A DNA stretch of 34,384 bases from NCBI RefSeq assembly GCF_012927325.1, contig NZ_JABBGI010000039.1, forward strand, positions 1 to 34,384, in the 5' to 3' direction. The notes below the pieces were generated by a model. It did not search any database, was not told where the DNA came from, and saw nothing but the letters and a program-made list of their open reading frames with translations. The DNA comes from Chryseobacterium antibioticum. GTDB lineage: Bacteria > Bacteroidota > Bacteroidia > Flavobacteriales > Weeksellaceae. Numbering within the stretch: position 1 is the stretch's first letter; every line of letters starts with the position of its first letter. Position numbers and translations under genes: made by a program. This document shows, piece after piece, positions 7,927 to 16,564 of the stretch.

Positions 7927-9066
7927 TTACAAGATTTTGCGATACTCAGTTGGGGTATAACCTGTATGTTTTTTGAAAGCGGTATTAAAAGAAGATTTTG
8001 AATTAAAACCAACTTCATACAAGATTTCAAGAACGGTTACTTTACTTTTTGTAACATCTTTCAAAATAGCCATCGCATTCTCTATCCGGTAGGTATTAAC
8101 GAAATCGTAAAAATGCTGCCCTAACTGATGATTAATTAAAACGGATAATTCACGGGTAGGGATTTCGATACCGTTAGAAATATGCTGAATGGTTAAAGAA
8201 GGATCAAGAAATGGTTTTTCTTCCATCATATACTTCTTTAATTTCAATAGTTCTGCACTGTTTTGTTCTTTACTGATAGTTTCCGGATCACTCTTTTTTT
8301 CTTCAGAAACCATATCGGAAGCCAGTTTTAATTTTGAATCTATATTCCTAAATAAACCGGGATTGTTTAAGGCTTTAAATAAATACCAGCAAACGATAAA
8401 GAGTTGAAATACAAGGATTCCAATTTTTATCCATTCGGAGATGTACGAATAGTCGGAAAATTTAAAAATATTTTTGAAAACGACAATCAAATACAAAACA
8501 GTCAGTACAACCGTAAACTGAAACAGCCAATGATAAGAATTAATATTAGCACCTGCATAATTTTCAAGGTATAATTTTTTGGCTTTTTTTAATACCCTAA
8601 AAACGGCAATAAGATATATAACAATTTGAATATGAAAAAGAACATGATTGAATTGCAATTCTATCATACTTTGACGATGTATAATGAAATTGATCTTGGA
8701 AGCAAGATCTACGGTATAAAAACGAGGTAATAAAACGGCATTCGCCAATAAAAACGGCAGCAGATGAATGATATATTTAAGCTTAAACTTAAAATCAGAA
8801 TAGCAAACCGATAATACATACAGATAAAAAACAGGAATCTGTAAGAAAGCCAATGTATTTCTCAACATTCCCAGATTTGAAGGGCCATCGGATAGTAAGC
8901 TGAACAAAGGTTCGCTTGTATCCACTGCCGTAATGATTAAAAAAACAGCAAAAAGAGTGTTGCTTGTCCTGTACTTTGTCTTAACTGTTAACAGAAAAAA
9001 TGCAAGAAATAATGAAATGAACAGGGAGATTACCGTTACTATAATTAATAAATCAATTTTATCCAT
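7927..9066 (-). CDS. AraC-family regulator with membrane-spanning N-terminus
   Basis: Residues 1-230 contain about seven hydrophobic segments, starting DLLIIVTVISLFISLFLAFF, and residues about 270-379 form a two-helix-turn-helix AraC DNA-binding domain (second HTH: VTVLEILYEVGFNSKSSFN, then TAFKKHTGYTPTEYRKIL). This architecture is common in Bacteroidota and lets a membrane-embedded sensor contact DNA directly. It lies immediately upstream of, and on the same strand as, the 489-aa serine hydrolase, its most likely target. A TATATTTG element at 9142-9149 could be its promoter. It is only distantly related to the three AraC proteins of the right-hand region. Confidence 0.88.
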   Translation of the reverse strand: MDKIDLLIIVTVISLFISLFLAFFLLTVKTKYRTSNTLFAVFLIITAVDTSEPLFSLLSDGPSNLGMLRNTLAFLQIPVFYLYVLSVCYSDFKFKLKYIIHLLPFLLANAVLLPRFYTVDLASKINFIIHRQSMIELQFNHVLFHIQIVIYLIAVFRVLKKAKKLYLENYAGANINSYHWLFQFTVVLTVLYLIVVFKNIFKFSDYSYISEWIKIGILVFQLFIVCWYLFKALNNPGLFRNIDSKLKLASDMVSEEKKSDPETISKEQNSAELLKLKKYMMEEKPFLDPSLTIQHISNGIEIPTRELSVLINHQLGQHFYDFVNTYRIENAMAILKDVTKSKVTVLEILYEVGFNSKSSFNTAFKKHTGYTPTEYRKIL

Positions 9067-9141
9067 TCTTTATTCTTTTTTTTGATCGGTTTGATTTTGG
9101 ATTTCAGGTAACCTTTCTTTTAGATCCGAAACCGAACCTTA

Positions 9142-9149
9142 CAAATATA
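9142..9149 (-). promoter_or_regulatory. -7 element of the 379-aa AraC gene
   Basis: Minus-strand TATATTTG matches TAnnTTTG exactly and lies about 75 bp before the AraC start codon. A convincing -33 TTG was not seen. Confidence 0.4.
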
Positions 9150-9308
9150 GAAATTAGATGGGAGCTGTTTTCGCTTTTATCATGAAAAAGTCACGATTTA
9201 TGTGAATACTACAAATGAGTGTAGTACGCTAGCTACCGACGAAGCGGTGTTTTATAAAATGATGAGTGACCATTTTCCAAAACAATAAGATAATTGTATG
9301 TCAAATAC

Positions 9309-9340
9309 TTGCGGCACATATCAAAGTTTTCTTACCTTTA
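9309..9340 (+). promoter_or_regulatory. Promoter of the receiver gene
   Basis: TTG at 9309-9311 and TACCTTTA at 9333-9340 (one mismatch to TAnnTTTG) are 21 bp apart, and the ATG at 9361 follows 20 bp later. Because this promoter lies inside the longer possible frame from 9298, it supports the shorter start. Confidence 0.5.
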
Positions 9341-9360
9341 TACTAGTTATTAAAAAACAT

Positions 9361-9717
9361 ATGAAGAAAAAAGTTGTCCTTATTCAGGATAATGAAGAGA
9401 TCCTGGAGATAATGGATCAGGTATTGGAGGAAGAAGGATTTGATGTTACATCATCATTAACCACCGAACCTATAGAAAAAATAGACGAAATTGAACCTGA
9501 TGTAGTGATTGTAGATGATCATATCAGAGGAAATAAAAAAGGATCAAAAGTGATCGAAGAATTAAAGGCTGACCCCCAAACGGAAGATGTTTCTGCCGTA
9601 CTAACCTCTACATCGTTTGATTTACCTGAAAAAGCAAAAGAATGCAAAGCAGATGACTATATCGAAAAACCATTCGATATCGATCATATGATCAATGTCG
9701 TTAAAAATAACTCCTGA
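9361..9717 (+). CDS. Stand-alone receiver-domain response regulator
   Basis: A 118-aa CheY-like protein with no output domain. Visible landmarks are the acidic pocket residues (IQDNEE), the probable phospho-acceptor Asp52 in VVIVDDH, a Thr/Ser switch region (VLTSTSF) and Lys103 in IEKPF. Such proteins act by protein contact or as phosphate sinks; no kinase gene adjoins it. The ATG at 9361 gives the canonical MKKKVVLIQDNEE start and is preferred to the upstream frame at 9298. The gene for an unknown 232-aa protein follows 75 bp downstream with its own -7 element. Confidence 0.85.
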   Translation: MKKKVVLIQDNEEILEIMDQVLEEEGFDVTSSLTTEPIEKIDEIEPDVVIVDDHIRGNKKGSKVIEELKADPQTEDVSAVLTSTSFDLPEKAKECKADDYIEKPFDIDHMINVVKNNS

Positions 9718-9748
9718 TTAATCTTAGCATAATCTCTCACCTATTCCT

Positions 9749-9756
9749 TATTTTTG
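9749..9756 (+). promoter_or_regulatory. -7 element before the 232-aa gene
   Basis: TATTTTTG is an exact TAnnTTTG match, 36 bp before the ATG at 9793. It overlaps the alternative TTG start at 9754, which argues for the ATG. Confidence 0.45.
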
Positions 9757-9792
9757 CAAAGAATTAAGCAACTCAATTGTTTCTTCAAAAAT

Positions 9793-10491
9793 ATGAACCC
9801 TACATTTTCTGACAACGATCAAATTGGAGTAGTTTCTACTTTTTCTGAACTCGTAAATACTCATTTTCAAGGAGCTATGAATGCCATTTGCTGGCACAGA
9901 AATTTGGATGGAGATTTTAAAGAAATTGTGTCTCAACTTCAATTAAAGGAGAACGTTACAGAAGTTTCCGTTGAGGATCTTTTAGCCCTGGAATTATCAG
10001 AAAAAGGAAATATGGCCAGAGAAACGATCTTAAGTGATTTGCAGTCATTAACAGATCTGGGAGCATTACCTTCTCTCAATTTGCTTAAATGTTATGAACG
10101 GGATGAAGAGCTGGATTTCATTGCAACAGATGTATATTCCTATCATGTAGACCGTTCGCCTGTTGGTACCCATACTTTTTTATGTACCTATCACGGCGCT
10201 GCAAGTGATATCCTGCCCAATCATCAGGTTGATCAAAAAATTCTCATTCCGGAAATCAGGGAAAAGCTCAAAGCATTACACGACGGACCGGAAGCGGAAT
10301 TTGAAACCTTCCTTAAAGACTATTTTTTCGATCTGCATTACCAGCCTAAACCGAATGCAGAACCTATCAATTTAGGATCCGGACATCTTTGGCGCCTGGC
10401 GGTAGATCATCCGGAACAACAGGTCTTGCCTTGTGTTCATAAGGCTCCTGTTGAAAGTGATGGTGAGTATAGATTGTTGTTGATTTGCTAA
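9793..10491 (+). CDS. Unknown protein, possibly DUF1826-like
   Basis: A 232-aa soluble protein without signal peptide or membrane segment. I cannot assign it firmly. The central block YSYHVDRSPVG, TFLCTYHGAASDILPN and the end LPCVHKAPVESDGEYRLLLI recall DUF1826 proteins, which pair an H-x-D element with a terminal H-x(n)-R-L segment, but this is from memory and weak. The start at ATG 9793 is supported by the -7 element just upstream. A cupin gene follows 93 bp downstream, and a decayed copy of this gene's last 70 codons lies beyond the cupin (11119-11340), so the locus once held two paralogues. Confidence 0.6.
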   Translation: MNPTFSDNDQIGVVSTFSELVNTHFQGAMNAICWHRNLDGDFKEIVSQLQLKENVTEVSVEDLLALELSEKGNMARETILSDLQSLTDLGALPSLNLLKCYERDEELDFIATDVYSYHVDRSPVGTHTFLCTYHGAASDILPNHQVDQKILIPEIREKLKALHDGPEAEFETFLKDYFFDLHYQPKPNAEPINLGSGHLWRLAVDHPEQQVLPCVHKAPVESDGEYRLLLIC

Positions 10492-10584
10492 ATGGTTGAT
10501 TTTCAATGAAAGCTGTTTTGCTTGCATTGCTGTATAATTTTTGGTAAATTGATGTACATTATTTTAAATTAACATCTAACTCAC

Positions 10585-11052
10585 ATGGCTGATACAGTTA
10601 TATTATCTGAAGGAGCGGAATTCGATCACGTTATACAGGAAGTTTCAAAATACATCCACCTGTATGTAATGGCCTTTGAAAAGGAAGAACGAACCATTAC
10701 ACGTATAGATAAGCGTGAAAAAATGTATGGCGGAAACGGAACTGTATATATGATCCAAATGTTCGATCAGAATGAACTGGCTAATAATCGTCTGGGTGCT
10801 TATATGGTTCTGTTGAATACAGGTGATGAATCCGGGTTTCATACCCACAATGAAAAAAAGGAAGAAGAATTATATGTCGTCATGCATGGAACCGGAGAGT
10901 ATCGTGAAAGAACCGGAACCCAGGGACCAGAGCGAAAAAAAATACTTCAAAAAGGAGATATTACAGCCATCAGTTCCATAGGTTATCATTCTATTGAAAA
11001 TATAGGTGATGAACCTTTGATCATGTTTGTTATTACTACTAATCATCCTTAA
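10585..11052 (+). CDS. Single-domain cupin protein
   Basis: A 155-aa protein with one cupin_2-type beta barrel. The first cupin motif reads GFHTHNEKKEEELYVV (His86, His88 and a following Glu as metal ligands), and the second places His135 in IGYHSIEN. The N-terminal 75 residues are an extra segment of unknown role. Many such proteins bind a divalent metal and act as isomerases, dioxygenases or small-molecule sensors; the substrate cannot be inferred here. It stands between the 232-aa gene and that gene's decayed paralogue. Confidence 0.8.
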   Translation: MADTVILSEGAEFDHVIQEVSKYIHLYVMAFEKEERTITRIDKREKMYGGNGTVYMIQMFDQNELANNRLGAYMVLLNTGDESGFHTHNEKKEEELYVVMHGTGEYRERTGTQGPERKKILQKGDITAISSIGYHSIENIGDEPLIMFVITTNHP

Positions 11053-11118
11053 TAAATAATGAAGCTTGACATCCCCTTCTCAACCAAGCTGTAGAGTATT
11101 GGGGGAAAATCTAAATAT

Positions 11119-11340
11119 GGGAAAAGCCTAATGAATTACATTGCGGTTTGGAAGTGGAATTTGATTTTTTTTGAAAAAGTATTTCTTCGATCTGTATAAT
11201 CAACCCAAACCCAATACAGAACCTGTTAATTTAGAAAAAGGACGTTAGCCTTAGGTCATCCGGAACAACAGGTCTTGACTTGCATTCATAGAGCTTCTGT
11301 GGAAAATGAAGGCGAGTATAAACTACTTTTAATTGGTTGA
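11119..11340 (+). pseudogene. Decayed 3' fragment of a paralogue of the 232-aa gene
   Basis: The DNA matches the end of the 9793-10491 gene: GGAAGTGGAATTT, TTCTTCGATCTG, CATCCGGAACAACAGGTCTT and GGCGAGTATA all have close counterparts at 10290-10485 in the same order. The reading frame is broken by small indels and a stop, and no 5' half remains. It shows that a second copy once followed the cupin gene. A hairpin terminator lies just downstream. Confidence 0.8.
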
Positions 11341-11358
11341 TCACAAATATATTGCATA

Positions 11359-11382
11359 AAAAGCCTTATAAATAAGGCTTTT
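11359..11382 (+). terminator. Hairpin terminator after the decayed paralogue
   Basis: A 10-bp perfect stem (AAAGCCTTA-type arms around TAAA) followed by TTTTCTATTG on the plus strand. It probably once served the paralogue and may now end the cupin transcript. Confidence 0.65.
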
Positions 11383-11509
11383 CTATTGTTGTTTATAAAT
11401 TTTGTTATTATTTTCTGATTATGAAAATAAAAAAATAAATCATTCAATTTTATCTTCCAAATTTTGTTTATGGTCTCCATATTTTGATGGGATTTTGTTC
11501 TTTACTGGC

Positions 11510-12250
11510 TTATTTTAATCGTCTTACAGAAACCTGCGTAACAGGACCTGAACCCGTAGAGCCTGTGCTTAAATACTTGAGTGTGTAATCTTGTGTATTT
11601 ATAGCTCTAAACGAATAGGTGCTTGCTGCCAACATCGGAATTGAGGTAATTAAAGTATAAGTTTGCAATCCGCCGGTTGGCGCTACATAGTTGTCATTTA
11701 CTCTTGCGACCCACAATCCAGTAGTATTGTTCCATATACCAATAACCGGTGAGGTTGCATTGGCGGTAGAAATCTGCACATTCATATTAATCTGATAAAC
11801 CCCGTCAGCAGAAACTTTAAAAGAATTGGTTGTAGCCGTTCCGGCATAAAGACTTTCATTATCAATAATTTCATTATTGAGATTACCAATGGGATTAGCT
11901 ACCGTTGCCCCGGGAGACCCAACGGCTGTAAAGTCAGCAGTCATTTGAACAGTAATTTCCTGTGCAACTAAAAACTGTCCATTAACAGCTATTACTGTCC
12001 CTGTAGATGTGGGAACACCCGCTAAAGTTTGCCATGAGGGTGCGGTGCCTGGTCCATTTGATTTCAGTACCTGGCCAATTAGACCTGACGAACCTGCAGT
12101 AGTACTATTACCTCCGACATTAAGTTCATTCGTAACCTGCAACGAACCATTCACATGAAGACTTTTTTGAGGGGTCGTTGTTCCAATACCCACTTGAGCG
12201 TAAATTGCCGTGTACATTGAAAGAATCAATAAAAAAAATATTTTTTTCAT
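11510..12250 (-). CDS. Secreted protein with C1q/TNF-like C-terminal fold
   Basis: A 246-aa exported protein. The signal peptide (1-18, ending IYAQ) leads into VGIGTTTPQKSLHVNGSLQV, a repeat-like stalk typical of flavobacterial surface proteins and tail-fibre-like stems. Residues about 85-246 are a beta-rich globular domain with short patterns (FKVSADGVYQINMNVQIS, TYSFRAIN) resembling C1q/TNF-type trimer-forming heads; this is inferred from pattern, not proven. No membrane anchor or type IX sorting domain is seen. The gene is monocistronic, convergent with the decayed paralogue to its left. Confidence 0.75.
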   Translation of the reverse strand: MKKIFFLLILSMYTAIYAQVGIGTTTPQKSLHVNGSLQVTNELNVGGNSTTAGSSGLIGQVLKSNGPGTAPSWQTLAGVPTSTGTVIAVNGQFLVAQEITVQMTADFTAVGSPGATVANPIGNLNNEIIDNESLYAGTATTNSFKVSADGVYQINMNVQISTANATSPVIGIWNNTTGLWVARVNDNYVAPTGGLQTYTLITSIPMLAASTYSFRAINTQDYTLKYLSTGSTGSGPVTQVSVRRLK

Positions 12251-12690
12251 TTTTAGTGTGTTTTTATAAAAATAAATTAAGATTAAAAACAGCCTCCTTA
12301 TTTCTTACCATTTTGAGGAATCAAGGAGAATGAGAAGGAGACTGATTACATTATTCATTTATGTTCTCAGAATCTGAAGAAGCTTATAGAGTTATGATCT
12401 AATATTTGTATTTTTAGCATCATTAATTACAATATATGTATTATCAATTTTGCTTATTACTTTCATGTTGTTATCATTTGTATTTGTCAACAACAAAATA
12501 TTTTATAAAGTAAAAAAGCTATTTTGATTTTTTTTCCCGTCACAAAGTACCGACATTTCGATTTAAAATGACTTAGAATACACATCGAATTATATCGATA
12601 AACACGTAGATATTTATCTTTATAATACTGGTTAGTAAATACTTGATATCTTTTTTTTTAACTGGTTGTCCAATTAAATGATTAAAAAAA
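12251..12690. other. AT-rich spacer, no gene seen
   Basis: Upstream region of the 246-aa secreted-protein gene. It is very AT-rich with many stops in all frames. I see no convincing promoter, RNA or repeat. Confidence 0.6.
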
Positions 12691-12693
12691 TGA

Positions 12694-12876
12694 TTCTATA
12701 ACAAAGGGGATTCGCTAATATGGATAATTAATAACAATGTTTGCGAACAGATAGATGAAAATACAATTAATTTTTATAAGCTAAACGCTAAAAGGCTGAA
12801 AAGAGAACCTGGCATTCAATATGTTGGAGCGCTTAACAAAGTAGTTGAGCAATATGGATTTTTCAAATTGGACTGA
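12694..12876 (+). pseudogene. Unidentified open-frame remnant
   Basis: An uninterrupted 60-codon frame without a credible start codon, encoding a charged, helix-like sequence (INFYKLNAKRLKREPGIQY, GALNKVVEQYGFFKLD). It looks more like coding sequence than the surrounding AT-rich DNA, so it may be the tail of a lost gene. I do not recognise the family. Confidence 0.25.
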
Positions 12877-12987
12877 CTGCCAAAGGGCATACAATATAAA
12901 ATCAGCATCAACCAAAATCACTTTTAATCCTCCTACCTTCAAAGGATTGGCTTCGAAAAAAAAAACAGATATTCACCTTTAAGAGTC

Positions 12988-13254
12988 TTGGCTAGGGATA
13001 TGCTAGCTGATACTCATTGGCCATCGTATGATAATCTTGCTGAATATGATGATTACCTAAATTTCAAAGGAGCTGCAAGTTCTTCAGCACAGGGAGTATT
13101 AATGCTTGAATCAACAAGCAAAGCTTTAGTTTTACCGAAGGTAAACCACCCTGTGACAAGCATGAAAAGCACTATCGCAGGAACGATGTGTTATGATACA
13201 GTAAGTAAAACAATCGCTGTATTTGATGGAGTAAAATGGAGCTTTTGGAAATAA
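12988..13254 (+). pseudogene. Truncated paralogue of the 166-aa surface protein
   Basis: From about 13069 to the stop the frame closely matches the last 61 residues of the 166-aa protein at 18730-19230: GAASSSAQGVL against GAASSAAQGVL, ALVLPKVN in both, and FDGVKWSFWK against FDGLKWSFWK. The preceding 27 codons (MARDMLADTHWPSYDNLAEY and on) are unrelated, and there is no signal peptide, so the piece has been joined to foreign sequence. A good terminator follows at 13276-13301. It is a gene remnant or a stored partial copy, and is unlikely to be exported as it stands. Confidence 0.75.
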
Positions 13255-13275
13255 AAGCATTTAATATAAATTAGT

Positions 13276-13301
13276 AAGGTCGGTGCGAATGTGCCGACTT
13301 T
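13276..13301 (+). terminator. Terminator after the truncated surface-protein copy
   Basis: An 11-bp stem with G-U pairs (AAGGTCGGTGC with GTGCCGACTT) and a GAAT loop, followed by TTTTTTG. Confidence 0.65.
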
Positions 13302-13350
13302 TTTGTTATATAATATAAAATTTTGTGACTAAATGAATATAATTAAACAA

Positions 13351-14424
13351 TTACAAATGAGCCAAATTATTGTTTTTATCATCTTTTAACGCTATTATAT
13401 ATTCTGAAGGTGTTATTCCTTCTATTTGCTTAAAAACCCTGTTGAAAGTAGATTGGTTTGAAAATCCAGATTCCGTATAGATGTACATGAGAGTAACTCT
13501 GCTAATATCATGTTCTGAAAGAAGCTTTTTTACATTTTCAATTCTGCAGACATTCAGGTAGTGATTAAAGTTGGTAAAGCCATTTACTTTAATGGATTTG
13601 GCTATATATAAATTATTAGATTTCAACATATTTGACAGCTAAGAAATCGTAAAATTTACATCTTTAAAATAAGCTTCATGTTCTACAATATTTTTCACCT
13701 TTTTAAACAAAGCCACATACTTTTCTATATTTACATTCTCAGAGAAAACTAATTTATCTTTTTCAATAGATTCGGAAGATGTAACAACATCAGCATTTTC
13801 GAGGAAATCACCATCTTTTTGATTCTGATTATTTTCTTGAGAAAGATTAATTTGATTGAAAATATTCTGCTCTATTTCTGTTTTTCTAATTTTTTCATTG
13901 TAACATATTAAAATTATGAATACAGCAAGATTAGACAAACCAACAAACGTATCAGAAATTACAATAACATTGACATCGTTGAGGCTAAAATAATCAAATG
14001 TAAAAAATCTATTAAGGATGCTCACTGTAACGATGATCAGAAATATATATACTGAATAAATGTAAACATATTTTTTTCCCAGAAAGACATGAGCTCCTAG
14101 CGGTACAGGTAAAAGCCACATGGCAGTGGCCGCAGAATATTTCCAAAAATAAAGCATGACAACCGCTGCAAATATGGGAGCATACGTCATGTAAAGATGT
14201 ACAAAAATTTTTATATTATAGCTCTTACGAATGATTATAAATGTGTAAAATAACAATATAGAATAAACAGATGTACAAATTGCAAAAAATGAATCCTTAA
14301 TAACAAAATAAAATACCAAAGAATATCCGAGTAATATCCCGGACATGAAATACACGTATTTTGAAATTAATTTTCTTTTCAATGCATCCACAGATCCATC
14401 TATAGATTCTTTCGTAGTTATCAT
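13351..14424 (-). pseudogene. Membrane AraC regulator with an internal amber codon
   Basis: A paralogue of the genes at 15276 and 28657. Residues 1-200 hold about six membrane segments, and the C-terminus is an AraC domain (YIYTESGFSNQSTFNRVFKQ, then IEGITPSEY). The frame is open throughout except for one TAG at 13639-13641, inside FTIS-stop-LSNMLKSNN; the intact paralogue has FNISKLAEILNTN, so a Lys codon (AAG) to TAG change is the simplest explanation. The product would end just before the DNA-binding domain. The ATG at 14422-14424 (MITTKES) fits the paralogues better than the more upstream one at 14458-14460. A surface-protein fragment starts about 40-90 bp away in divergent orientation. 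Confidence 0.85.
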
Positions 14425-14463
14425 CTTAATGTTTTTCAAAAAATAACTTACACAAATCAATAA

Positions 14464-14772
14464 TTAGGTAAACTTCCCTGTTTTGGTAATACTTTAACAG
14501 CGGTTCCGAATTTGTTTGGAGGAGATGTTGATTCTGGGAATACCTGGACTACAAGTACAACGGCTACAAGAGTATATTGGGGTGACGCGGGCATTTATCA
14601 AGGTTCTAATAGTGGACCTGAATATAGATATTACAGCTGGATAGATACATCTACTACGACAAAGGTGGCCTATACAGCTTATATGATGGCAGGGGCAGTT
14701 GGCGGACAGACAGGCACTAATCCGGCTACCATGAAGGTCTTTATAAAAATAGATCAGATTACTGCTCCATAA
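14464..14772 (+). pseudogene. C-terminal fragment of a secreted protein
   Basis: An open frame from a stop at 14461 to 14772, with no proper start codon and no signal peptide. The sequence (STTATRVYWGDAGIYQG, YRYYSWIDTSTTTKVAY, MKVFIKIDQITAP) is Ser/Thr/Gly-rich and beta-patterned like the ends of flavobacterial surface proteins. It is not clearly similar to the other surface proteins here. A clean terminator follows at 14807-14830, as expected for the real 3' end of a gene. The 5' part is missing, replaced by the divergent AraC gene. Confidence 0.6.
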
Positions 14773-14806
14773 GATTCGATTCTAAAAACACGCACACAAA
14801 GATTGG

Positions 14807-14830
14807 AGAAGCCTATATTAGTAGGCTTCT
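14807..14830 (+). terminator. Terminator after the secreted-protein fragment
   Basis: A 9-bp perfect stem (AGAAGCCTA with TAGGCTTCT), 6-nt loop, then TTTTT. Confidence 0.75.
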
Positions 14831-14947
14831 TTTTATTGATACAAACCTTTCAGACTGCGTAAAAACATTGACATTAGAGGTACAATAATCCATTGAAAAC
14901 CTTCTTTACATTATGTTCTTGTCTATTTTACCAGATAAGTATGTAAA

Positions 14948-15133
14948 TTATGGGTAATGAAATATTTTAATTAGGATTTGAAACAGAATAAAAGTGATGA
15001 CATTTCTTAAAATATCCGGACGGGTAAACTTCCCTAATATTTGAATAACTTCTTCAAAAGCGATGTTTAATTTGGAATTCGATTCTTTGACTTCGTGTTT
15101 TTTCGTAAAATGATTTCTTTTTTTCTTGCTAAA
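14948..15133 (-). pseudogene. Possible gene remnant of unknown family
   Basis: The minus strand is open for 61 codons after a TAG at 15134-15136, with coding-like content (KKHEVKESNSKLNIAFEEV, GKFTRPDILRN), and the same frame extends further upstream through that stop. There is no start codon. I cannot name it; it may be a decayed gene between two AraC/surface-protein units. Confidence 0.3.
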
Positions 15134-15275
15134 CTAACTCAGAATCTGCAATGATTTTTTTGCCTGCTCTTGTAAAGAAATGACACATCCTGAGTAAAAC
15201 ACACCCCTCATTGAATTTATGATATGTGCCATCAATAATGACAGTAGGTTTTAAATTGGATTTGAACACTACAAA

Positions 15276-16256
15276 TTATAGGGATTCTTTTAGCTTTTGG
15301 ATATATTCTGTGGGTGTAATTCCTTCCAAATCTTTAAATACCTTATTAAATGTAGACTGATTTTTGAAGCCGGCCTGGGTATAAAGGTATGTTAATTTAT
15401 ATCGATCATAATCATCATTTTTAATAAGTCTTTTGACATACTCAATACGATACTTGTTTAAAAATGCATTGAAATTAGAGCCAGCAATAGAGTTAAGTGC
15501 ACGTGAAACATACGAAACATTGGTATTTAGAATTTCCGCAAGCTTTGAAATATTAAAGCTACAATCTAAATATATATCATCATTCTCAAAAAGATCAAGA
15601 ATATCAGCATAAATTTTCTTGAGCGTATTACTTGGAATTAAATTTTCATTTATATATAATTCGTCTTCTACCCCAGCTGTAGAAACAACATTTTTATCAG
15701 TACTACTATCATCTAAACTTTTATTTTCAAATTCAATTAAAGTTATTTTATACTTATAATATAAAAAGAAGGAAATAAAATAAATCACGGCAAATAAAGT
15801 AAAGATATTTATGATAAATAAATTAGTCTTTGTTAGGGAGATTCTAGGAATTTCAAACCAATAATTTGCAAAAAAAGTAATTATAATTAGAAATACAATA
15901 TAAATGGACCAATATAAAGTAGTACGCATATTAAAGAAATGATAAACAGCAACAGGAAATATAGTATACCAAATTAATGACAACGGACTATGATTCCAAA
16001 ACAAAATTAACAAGAAATAAATTATAATTGAAGATAATATCAAATATGGAGTTACGAATAAACGAATAATATTATAAGATAAATAACATATAGATAATAC
16101 AATTGTGATATTTACAACAACAGACAAGAATATAAAAAATAACAAATAATTTGCCATTCCCATATATCCAAACATCCCAAGCAAACTAATACCTACAATT
16201 ATATAAGAATATATAAAATTTATTACAGATTTTTTATATATACTATCTTTAACCAT
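15276..16256 (-). CDS. AraC-family regulator with membrane-spanning N-terminus
   Basis: An intact 326-aa member of the three-paralogue set (with 13351 and 28657). Residues 1-175 contain about six strongly hydrophobic helices; a short linker follows, and residues about 215-326 are an AraC domain with two helix-turn-helices (FNISKLAEILNTNVSYVSRA and LTYLYTQAGFKNQSTFNKVF, then LEGITPTEY). It is probably an inner-membrane regulator that senses envelope or membrane signals and binds DNA directly. The three-gene HTH cassette starts 308 bp away in the divergent direction, so the shared spacer could hold its operators. The same divergent pairing is seen at 27254/28657. Confidence 0.85.
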   Translation of the reverse strand: MVKDSIYKKSVINFIYSYIIVGISLLGMFGYMGMANYLLFFIFLSVVVNITIVLSICYLSYNIIRLFVTPYLILSSIIIYFLLILFWNHSPLSLIWYTIFPVAVYHFFNMRTTLYWSIYIVFLIIITFFANYWFEIPRISLTKTNLFIINIFTLFAVIYFISFFLYYKYKITLIEFENKSLDDSSTDKNVVSTAGVEDELYINENLIPSNTLKKIYADILDLFENDDIYLDCSFNISKLAEILNTNVSYVSRALNSIAGSNFNAFLNKYRIEYVKRLIKNDDYDRYKLTYLYTQAGFKNQSTFNKVFKDLEGITPTEYIQKLKESL

Positions 16257-16505
16257 ATCAAATTTTTACAAAAAAAATCATTATTCTTATTTACATATTC
16301 AACAATATCTAAAATATTATTTATCACATTAATAATCAACATCTTAAAAGTTAAATGAATAACAGGATTTCATTGATAAATATACACATTTTCCTTATAA
16401 TTTGACATAGCTTTATAAAATTAAAGATAGGTTTTTAAAGTAACCTAAATAAAACAAATATGAGCAACAAATTAAATTTAAATCGTGATTTTCCTTTTTA
16501 CCTTA

Positions 16506-16513
16506 TATTTTTG
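16506..16513 (+). promoter_or_regulatory. -7 element of cassette A
   Basis: TATTTTTG is an exact TAnnTTTG match, 51 bp before the first cassette ATG at 16565, in the 308-bp spacer shared with the divergent AraC gene. No clear -33 TTG was found. Confidence 0.4.
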
Positions 16514-16564
16514 TATTAACAGCATATAAGGATAAAAGAAGAAAATTTTCTTATTAAAAATGTG

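Noticed and set aside
9181..9286. Short open frame ending FYKMMSDHFPKQ before the receiver gene
   Set aside because: No start codon, only about 35 codons and no recognisable homology; the stretch is more simply the upstream region of two genes.
9298..9360. Longer start for the receiver protein
   Set aside because: The 21 extra residues do not resemble a receiver N-terminus and the likely promoter lies inside them.
15140..15260. Minus-strand frame reading IIDGTYHKFNEGC and on
   Set aside because: It is open for only about 45 codons, has no start, and overlaps another equally plausible frame; I could not tell which, if either, was coding.
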